Shown here one piece after another: positions 5,885 through 10,389 of a stretch of DNA of 10,389 nucleotides. Source of the DNA: JABJMC01 sp964473745 (GTDB lineage: Bacteria; Patescibacteriota; Gracilibacteria; UBA1369; UBA12473). The DNA is taken from contig CAYYQE010000032.1 in assembly GCA_964473745.1 (NCBI GenBank), forward strand, positions 1-10,389, given 5' to 3'. How positions within the stretch are numbered: the stretch's first letter is position 1; each line of letters opens with the position of its first letter. Below the pieces are notes generated by a model. That model had not been told where the DNA came from and made no database searches. It saw only the letters and a list, made by a program, of their open reading frames with translations. The position numbers and the translations under genes are program-made.

Positions 5885-5970
5885 TGGTGCCCGGGGTGGG
5901 GATCGAACCCACACGGAGTTGCCTCCAAGGGATTTTAAGTCCCTCGTGTCTACCATTCCACCACCCGGGC
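5885..5970 (-). tRNA. tRNA-Leu (anticodon UAA)
   Basis: Class II tRNA of 86 nt with a long variable arm. Acceptor GCCCGGG pairs with CCCGGGC, the anticodon loop is CTTAAAA with TAA at 5937-5935, the T loop is TTCGATC, the discriminator is A, and CCA is encoded (5887-5885). It is the second gene of a tRNA pair, 10 nt behind tRNA-Cys. Confidence 0.96.
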
Positions 5971-5980
5971 AGGGTTTTTG

Positions 5981-6054
5981 TGGAGGCGCGGACCGGAATT
6001 GAACCGGTGTACAAGGTTTTGCAGACCTCTGCGTAGCCACTCCGCCACCGCGCC
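5981..6054 (-). tRNA. tRNA-Cys (anticodon GCA)
   Basis: 74 nt. Acceptor GGCGCGG pairs with CCGCGCC, the anticodon loop CTGCAAA carries GCA at 6022-6020, the T loop is TTCAATT, the discriminator is U as expected for cysteine, and CCA is encoded (5983-5981). It is the first gene of the Cys-Leu transcript. Confidence 0.96.
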
Positions 6055-6070
6055 ATAATATATCGGACCT

Positions 6071-6099
6071 ATCATAGCCGTGGTTTGTTTTTGTTTCAA
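6071..6099 (-). promoter_or_regulatory. Promoter of the tRNA-Cys/tRNA-Leu operon
   Basis: On the minus strand, TTGAAA (6099-6094), a 17-nt spacer and TATGAT (6076-6071). Transcription would start near 6064, ten bases before tRNA-Cys. Confidence 0.65.
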
Positions 6100-6118
6100 T
6101 ATTTTAATGATAAGAATC

Positions 6119-6147
6119 TTGCTTTACGAAAAACTCTCCCTTATAGT
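6119..6147 (+). promoter_or_regulatory. Promoter of the branched-chain aminotransferase gene
   Basis: TTGCTT (6119-6124), a 17-nt spacer and TATAGT (6142-6147). The -10 ends 9 nt before the ATG at 6157, predicting a 0-3 nt leader. Its position rules out the longer reading that begins at the ATG of 6085. Confidence 0.55.
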
Positions 6148-6156
6148 CGGAGCAAC

Positions 6157-7056
6157 ATGGAAAAAGCAAAATTAATTTGGATGAATGGAAAATTGATTGC
6201 TTGGGATGAAGCGAAGATTCATTGCATTAATCATAGTTTTCATTATGGAGGAGGAGTTTTTGAGGGGATTCGATTTTATAAAACTCCAAAAGGGCCGGCG
6301 GTTTTCCGGTTAAAAGAGCATATGGAACGATTATTGTATTCCGCGGGGGTAATGGGGATGGAAGTTGTTTATTCAGTGGAAGATTTGATGAAAGTGACGC
6401 TTGATTTGATTAAGGAAAATAAACTAGAGATTGGTTATATTCGGCCTTTGATTTATTTAGAGGGGAAAATGGGGATTAATCCGGTTGGGAATTCGGTAAG
6501 TGTTTTTGTTGCGTGTTGGAGTTGGCCAAAATATTTGGGGCATGATGGGACTAAGGTGAAAATTAGTAAATATATGCGGATTCATCCGGATTCTACGGTG
6601 ATTGATGCCAAGGTTTGTGGTCATTATTCAAATAGTGTGATGGCTTCACTTGAAATGCAAAAAGCTGGTGCTCAGGAAGCGCTTTTCCTTGATTATGAAG
6701 GGAATGTGGCGGAGGGGCCGGGCGAAAATGTGTTTTTAGTGAAAGACCGGGTCTTGAAGACGCCCGGCCCCGGAAGTATTTTGCCGGGGTTAACGCGCGA
6801 TGCAGTGATGAAAATAGCTCGTGACCGTGGATATGAGGTGCGCGAAGAAACTCTTACTAAAGAAGATTTTTACGATGCGGACGAAGCCTTTTTTACGGGG
6901 ACAGCCGCAGAAATCACTCCTTTTTCCTCACTAGATGATCACCAATATGGCGATGGAAAACCAGGGCCGATTGCTAGTGAATTAAAAGAGGCGTTTATGA
7001 AAGTTGTGCAGGGTGAGGATTCGAAATATGAGGATTATTTAAGCTATGTAATGTAG
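6157..7056 (+). CDS. ilvE: Branched-chain amino acid aminotransferase
   Basis: This is a fold-type IV, PLP-dependent aminotransferase that moves amino groups between branched-chain amino acids and 2-oxoglutarate. From the ATG at 6157 it has 299 residues, close to IlvE of other bacteria. Visible motifs are HYGGGVFEGIRFY (29-41), RPLIYLEG (96-103), the PLP lysine in AKVCGHYSNS (K152), EGPGENVF (186-193), LPGLTRDAV (209-217) and FTGTAAEITP (246-255). An in-frame ATG at 6085 would add 24 residues unlike the family and lies upstream of the promoter, so it is rejected. There is no Shine-Dalgarno sequence. The stop overlaps the end of the convergent lipoprotein gene by 13 bp. No other branched-chain biosynthesis gene is in the window, so it may act in amino-acid interconversion or nitrogen transfer. 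A different class IV substrate is possible, but the motifs favour IlvE. Confidence 0.92.
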   Translation: MEKAKLIWMNGKLIAWDEAKIHCINHSFHYGGGVFEGIRFYKTPKGPAVFRLKEHMERLLYSAGVMGMEVVYSVEDLMKVTLDLIKENKLEIGYIRPLIYLEGKMGINPVGNSVSVFVACWSWPKYLGHDGTKVKISKYMRIHPDSTVIDAKVCGHYSNSVMASLEMQKAGAQEALFLDYEGNVAEGPGENVFLVKDRVLKTPGPGSILPGLTRDAVMKIARDRGYEVREETLTKEDFYDADEAFFTGTAAEITPFSSLDDHQYGDGKPGPIASELKEAFMKVVQGEDSKYEDYLSYVM

Positions 7057-7625
7057 AAGGTTTGCAGACTTTGTTTAACTTGATCAATGGCTAGTTCCGT
7101 GTCGTTTTTGTCGTAAGCTCCAGTTATCACAAAAGCAGTTGTTCCGGTAACGCCTGAAAGCTGCATAAAGTGGAGAATTTCTTCTTTGGTGTCGTTAATT
7201 CCCTCAAATTCGTAAAGATAAGTTTTCACGGGCTCTCCGCCAATAAAAAGATAATATTCTTCCTCTTCTATTTTTTTGAAATTTATAAGTTGATTTTGGA
7301 GAGTTTCAAACATTTGGATTGCGTAATCCGAAGAAATGGTGCCTTCATCGACGGTATTTCGAACTACATTTATATTTGCGATAAACTCATGATCTTGGAC
7401 ATTATTGCGAAACGCTACTACGGTATTTTCTGGATAGTTGGTGGGGAAAGTCTGAATAGTTTCCCAATCTTCGGGCACTTGCATAGTAAATGGGCCGGCG
7501 TCCACAACGCGATAAAACGAAATTTGTTCAATAGGTGGGCCTTCGGGGGTTGTGCTGCCACCACCACAGCTTATTAATGGTAATGAAAGGGCTAAAATTA
7601 AGCAGATTGATTTAAAAGTTTTCAT
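7044..7625 (-). CDS. Lipoprotein with PsbP/DcrB-like domain (putative)
   Basis: This 193-aa protein is a predicted lipoprotein. The signal peptide has Lys2 and Lys6, a hydrophobic core (7-18) and the lipobox LISC with the modified cysteine at C20, followed by a Gly/Ser/Pro linker (21-32). The mature part (about 36-193) resembles the PsbP/DcrB (DUF1795-like) fold: FTMQVPEDWE (46-55), VVAFRNN, an INVV strand, and a C-terminal helix following FVITGAY. Such proteins sit on the outer face of the cytoplasmic membrane; their function is generally unknown. Promoter TTGATA-17-TATACT lies at 7678-7650, and there is no Shine-Dalgarno sequence. The gene is divergent from rimK with interleaved promoters and convergent with ilvE with a 13-bp overlap. 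The lipoprotein call is strong; the fold is an inference from pattern. Confidence 0.8.
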   Translation of the reverse strand: MKTFKSICLILALSLPLISCGGGSTTPEGPPIEQISFYRVVDAGPFTMQVPEDWETIQTFPTNYPENTVVAFRNNVQDHEFIANINVVRNTVDEGTISSDYAIQMFETLQNQLINFKKIEEEEYYLFIGGEPVKTYLYEFEGINDTKEEILHFMQLSGVTGTTAFVITGAYDKNDTELAIDQVKQSLQTFYIT

Positions 7626-7649
7626 TTAGGAAAAGTTAAGGTTTATTGC

Positions 7650-7678
7650 AGTATAAATTTTTTCTTGCGTTTTATCAA
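7650..7678 (-). promoter_or_regulatory. Promoter of the lipoprotein gene
   Basis: On the minus strand, TTGATA (7678-7673), a 17-nt spacer and TATACT (7655-7650); the -10 ends 24 nt before the ATG. It is physically interleaved with the rimK promoter. Confidence 0.65.
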
Positions 7679-7692
7679 AGAAAGCCTAAAAT
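7665..7692 (+). promoter_or_regulatory. Promoter of the rimK-like gene
   Basis: TTGCGT (7665-7670), a 16-nt spacer and TAAAAT (7687-7692). The -10 ends 9 nt before the ATG at 7702, again predicting a leaderless or 1-3 nt leader mRNA. Confidence 0.55.
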
Positions 7693-7701
7693 ACCATCGC
7701 T

Positions 7702-8718
7702 ATGAATATTGGTATTCTTTCTTATACTAGTGCGCGACGAAAACTTAGTTCACGCCGCAAAACTTTGGCTGAACGGATGCTGTGCGAGGCAGTGAAAAAT
7801 CGTGGTCACAAACCTGTTTTTTTGCGATCTGATAAGTGCGAACTTTCTTATGCAGACGGGAAAATGAGAGTTCTTTATGCTGGTAAAAAATTTCCAAATT
7901 TAGACGTAATTATTCCGCGTCCAAGCATCACTATTAATGTGGATCTAAAACTCACTTTAAATAAGCATCTTTTGCTTATGGGAATGCCACTGGTGAATGG
8001 ATATATGCCGATTTTAAGGGCGAAAAATAAGATCCGAACTTTGCAGATTTTGAGTCATAAGGGGATTAAGGTGCCCAAAACTGTGGTTTTGGAGCGATTG
8101 GAATATATTGATAATGCGGTGAAAAGGGTGGGTGGATATCCAGTTATTTTGAAAACTGTGGCTGGATCGCTTGGTAAGGGTGTAGTGATTGTGGAAAGTA
8201 AGCGATCTATGCTTTCGGCGCTGGATATGATTTTGACGCAGGATCATTGGAAAATTCTTCTTATTCAAGAATATGTGGCTGAGGCCGAAGGTAAAGATGT
8301 GCGGGTGTTTGTTGTTGGTGGAAAAGTGATGGCTTCGATGGAGCGGAGTGCGGCAGAAGGTGATTTTCGTTCTAATTTGCATGCTGGTGGGGAGGGAATA
8401 GTGGCTCATTTAACTGAAGCCGAAGAAAAGATGGCTCTGGATGCGGCTAATGCACTTAAATTAGATTTAGCGGGGGTAGATTTGCTTCGTGCTAAAAACG
8501 GTCCAGTTGTGATGGAAGTCAATGCTAATCCCGGTTTAGAGGGGATTACTGAAGTGACTGGAGTAGATGTGGCCGGCGCGATTGTGGATTTTGCAATCAA
8601 AAAGGCTGGCGGCGCGCCGCCCCAAAACCAAAACTTCCGCGGTAGCTTAAACAGCGCGCGTCAAAAAACGCCTCTAGCAGAAGAGCTTTCAATGGATGAA
8701 CCGTACGCTGTGGTTTAG
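7702..8718 (+). CDS. rimK: RimK family ATP-grasp ligase
   Basis: The protein is related along its length to E. coli RimK, the ATP-grasp ligase that adds glutamate to the C-terminus of ribosomal protein S6. Shared features are the start MNIGILSY, PNLDVIIPR (65-73), RAKNKIRTLQIL (106-117), the glycine-rich ATP loop KTVAGSLGKGV (151-161), QEY...GKDVRVFVVG (189-206), EGDFRSNLHAGG (219-230), AGVDLLR (257-263) and metal-binding MEVNANPGLEG (271-281; E272, N274, with D260). At 338 residues it is about 38 longer than E. coli RimK; the extra is a polar tail from residue 301, beginning at a 14-nt palindrome. The stop overlaps that of clpP by four bases. The S6 gene is not in view, so the acceptor is uncertain; other members of this ligase group act on different acceptors. 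There is no Shine-Dalgarno sequence. Confidence 0.9.
   Translation: MNIGILSYTSARRKLSSRRKTLAERMLCEAVKNRGHKPVFLRSDKCELSYADGKMRVLYAGKKFPNLDVIIPRPSITINVDLKLTLNKHLLLMGMPLVNGYMPILRAKNKIRTLQILSHKGIKVPKTVVLERLEYIDNAVKRVGGYPVILKTVAGSLGKGVVIVESKRSMLSALDMILTQDHWKILLIQEYVAEAEGKDVRVFVVGGKVMASMERSAAEGDFRSNLHAGGEGIVAHLTEAEEKMALDAANALKLDLAGVDLLRAKNGPVVMEVNANPGLEGITEVTGVDVAGAIVDFAIKKAGGAPPQNQNFRGSLNSARQKTPLAEELSMDEPYAVV
8608..8621. repeat. 14-nt perfect palindrome in the rimK tail
   Basis: GGCGGCGCGCCGCC is a perfect palindrome of unusually high G+C. It lies exactly where the conserved RimK domain ends and the extra C-terminal tail begins. It may be chance in codons for Gly, Ala and Pro. Confidence 0.5.
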
Positions 8719-9371
8719 TTGTGCAGCGGCTTAGTAATAACTTTGTCGATAAGTCCGTATTTACCATACTTTACGGCTTCTTCAGCGGAAAGGAAGTTAT
8801 CGCGGTCCGTGTCTTTTTCAACAGTTTTGAGTGGAGCGCCACTGTGTTTAGCTAAAATTTCGTTTAGACGGCCCTTGGTGGTGACAATATGTTTAGCGTG
8901 AATTTCGATGTCTGAAGCTTGTCCTTCTACACCACCAAGTGGTTGATGGATCATGACCTCAGCGTGGGGGAGGGCATAACGTTTGCCTTTAGCCCCGGCC
9001 GCAAGTAGTACGGCTCCCATCGAAGCAGCCATCCCAATACAAACCGTTGAAACGTCTGGACGAATATATTGCATAGTGTCGTAAATTGCGAGACCAGCTG
9101 TCACGTGTCCCCCAGGAGACTGAATGTACATAATAATGTCCTTTTTGGAGTTGTCTTTTTCCAAGAAAAGGAGCTGCGCAATAATCGCGTTAGCTACTTG
9201 GTCGTTAATCGCGGTCCCTAGAAAAATTACGCGATCCTTAAGTAAACGTGAATAAATATCATAAGCGCGTTCTCCTTCATGAGATTTTTCAATAACAGTT
9301 GGAACTAAGATGTTGTTCTTAGTTGGTTGGTAACCTTTAGCAGCGCTGGTCACTTTTGTTGGATCGAACAT
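8715..9371 (-). CDS. clpP: ATP-dependent Clp protease proteolytic subunit
   Basis: ClpP is the serine-protease barrel of the Clp system; it degrades proteins delivered by an AAA+ unfoldase such as ClpX or ClpC, neither of which is in the window. At 218 aa it is slightly longer than the usual 195-207, the extra being at the N-terminus. The catalytic triad is present: S117 in GMAASMGAVLL, H142 in EVMIHQPLGG and D191 in DTDRDNFLSAEEA. IQSPGGHVTAGLAIYDTM (83-100) is the oligomer/substrate region and ERAYDIYSRLLKDRVIFLG (34-52) the N-terminal signature. The ATG at 9371 follows a consensus -10 by 32 nt, with no Shine-Dalgarno sequence. It converges on rimK with a 4-bp TTAG stop overlap. Soluble; no signal peptide. 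Confidence 0.97.
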   Translation of the reverse strand: MFDPTKVTSAAKGYQPTKNNILVPTVIEKSHEGERAYDIYSRLLKDRVIFLGTAINDQVANAIIAQLLFLEKDNSKKDIIMYIQSPGGHVTAGLAIYDTMQYIRPDVSTVCIGMAASMGAVLLAAGAKGKRYALPHAEVMIHQPLGGVEGQASDIEIHAKHIVTTKGRLNEILAKHSGAPLKTVEKDTDRDNFLSAEEAVKYGKYGLIDKVITKPLHN

Positions 9372-9403
9372 TTATAATGATTTTTAGATTTTTAACTCTG
9401 TTC

Positions 9404-9432
9404 ATTATACCTGTTTTTTAGAGGTTTTTGAA
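9404..9432 (-). promoter_or_regulatory. clpP promoter
   Basis: On the minus strand, TTCAAA (9432-9427), a 17-nt spacer and a consensus TATAAT (9409-9404). The predicted leader is about 25 nt. No CtsR- or heat-shock-type repeat is seen around it. Confidence 0.6.
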
Positions 9433-9485
9433 TGGCATCGCTGGTGACAGATTTTCTAAATATGTCTTAGTGGAGTGTTTGAGAC

Positions 9486-9530
9486 TTTTTTTAAAAAAAA
9501 CGTTGACTTTAAATAATCTGTTGCTAGAAT
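9486..9530 (+). promoter_or_regulatory. rRNA operon promoter with UP-like tract
   Basis: TTGACT (9503-9508), a 16-nt spacer and TAGAAT (9525-9530), preceded by TGC as an extended -10. Directly upstream is a T7A8 tract (9486-9500) in the position of a UP element. Transcription would start near 9537, about 163 nt before the 16S sequence. Confidence 0.75.
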
Positions 9531-9536
9531 ACTCCT

Positions 9537-9699
9537 GCTCTTCGAGGTATAAACCTCGGGGAAATCCTATGATCTTTGACAGCTTGGTTGTAATAGAGAA
9601 TCTTGTCTATTCTTTTTTTTCGGCTCCTTTTTTAGTAAAAAAAGGGCAATACTTTTGAGCAATTTATCTCGCAATATTTTTGTGGGATACAAATTCTTT
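9537..9699 (+). other. 16S rRNA leader
   Basis: The leader contains a hairpin CGAGGT (9543-9548) with ACCTCG (9553-9558), a boxA-like antitermination site (9570-9581), and an A/T hairpin CCTTTTTT (9626-9633) with AAAAAAGG (9638-9645). The rest is A+T-rich and should include the 5' strand of the pre-16S processing stem, whose partner lies outside the window. The open frame that crosses it (9428-9658) is not a gene. Confidence 0.6.
9570..9581 (+). promoter_or_regulatory. boxA-like antitermination site
   Basis: TGATCTTTGACA matches the E. coli rRNA boxA (TGCTCTTTAACA) at 10 of 12 positions and has the expected place in the 16S leader, where NusB/NusE would bind the RNA. Confidence 0.65.

Positions 9700-10389
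<690 letters not shown>

Noticed and set aside
5641..6056. Several minus- and plus-strand frames over the tRNA-Leu/tRNA-Cys pair
   Set aside because: They are translations of tRNA sequence (for example GGMVDTRDLKSLG) and shadows of the 78-aa ORF.
6085..6156. Upstream in-frame ATG giving a 323-aa aminotransferase
   Set aside because: The 24 extra residues are unlike the family, and this ATG lies before the -10 hexamer at 6142-6147.
9428..9658. 76-codon frame in the rRNA leader
   Set aside because: It spans the rRNA promoter, boxA and leader hairpins; there is no ribosome binding site and no protein-like composition.

Overview
The window looks like a chromosomal segment from a bacterium of the Candidate Phyla Radiation (Patescibacteria). 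The reasons are composite: very compact gene packing with overlapping stop codons, almost no Shine-Dalgarno sequences, a 16S rRNA with a minimal V1 helix, and a thin metabolic content (an isolated branched-chain aminotransferase). The genes read through with the standard bacterial code; TGA is not used as a sense codon, which argues against the UGA=Gly lineages (Gracilibacteria/Absconditabacteria). The exact phylum cannot be fixed by eye.

Layout. Positions 1-537 are non-coding and hold two diverged copies of a 69-nt dyad-symmetric element, a possible terminator of a gene to the left, and a palindrome-rich region before tatD. tatD (+) runs tail-to-tail into a two-gene minus-strand operon, radA followed by a 631-aa protein with a RelA/SpoT-like nucleotidyltransferase signature and a very basic tail. 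Divergent from radA is a 238-aa orphan protein. It is followed by tRNA-Lys(CUU), a GC-rich palindromic stretch, and a 78-aa orphan that carries the only clear Shine-Dalgarno sequence among the genes here and ends at an intrinsic terminator. tRNA-Leu(UAA) and tRNA-Cys(GCA) lie on the minus strand under one promoter. Next come an ilvE-type aminotransferase (+), a lipoprotein of the PsbP/DcrB type (-), a RimK-type ATP-grasp ligase (+) and clpP (-). The last part is the promoter, leader with a boxA-like site, and first ~690 nt of a 16S rRNA gene on the plus strand.

How the parts fit. These are mostly housekeeping genes: DNA repair (tatD, radA), protein turnover (clpP), protein modification (rimK), amino-acid metabolism (ilvE) and translation (tRNAs, 16S). 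They alternate strand so that convergent pairs share stop codons and divergent pairs share promoter regions. Three plus-strand genes (tatD, ilvE, rimK) have a -10 hexamer ending 8-9 nt before the ATG, which predicts leaderless or nearly leaderless mRNAs. The least explained parts are the paired 69-nt elements, the RelA/SpoT-like protein behind radA, and the tRNA-Lys/palindrome/78-aa ORF unit. I see no CRISPR array, transposase or integrase gene.
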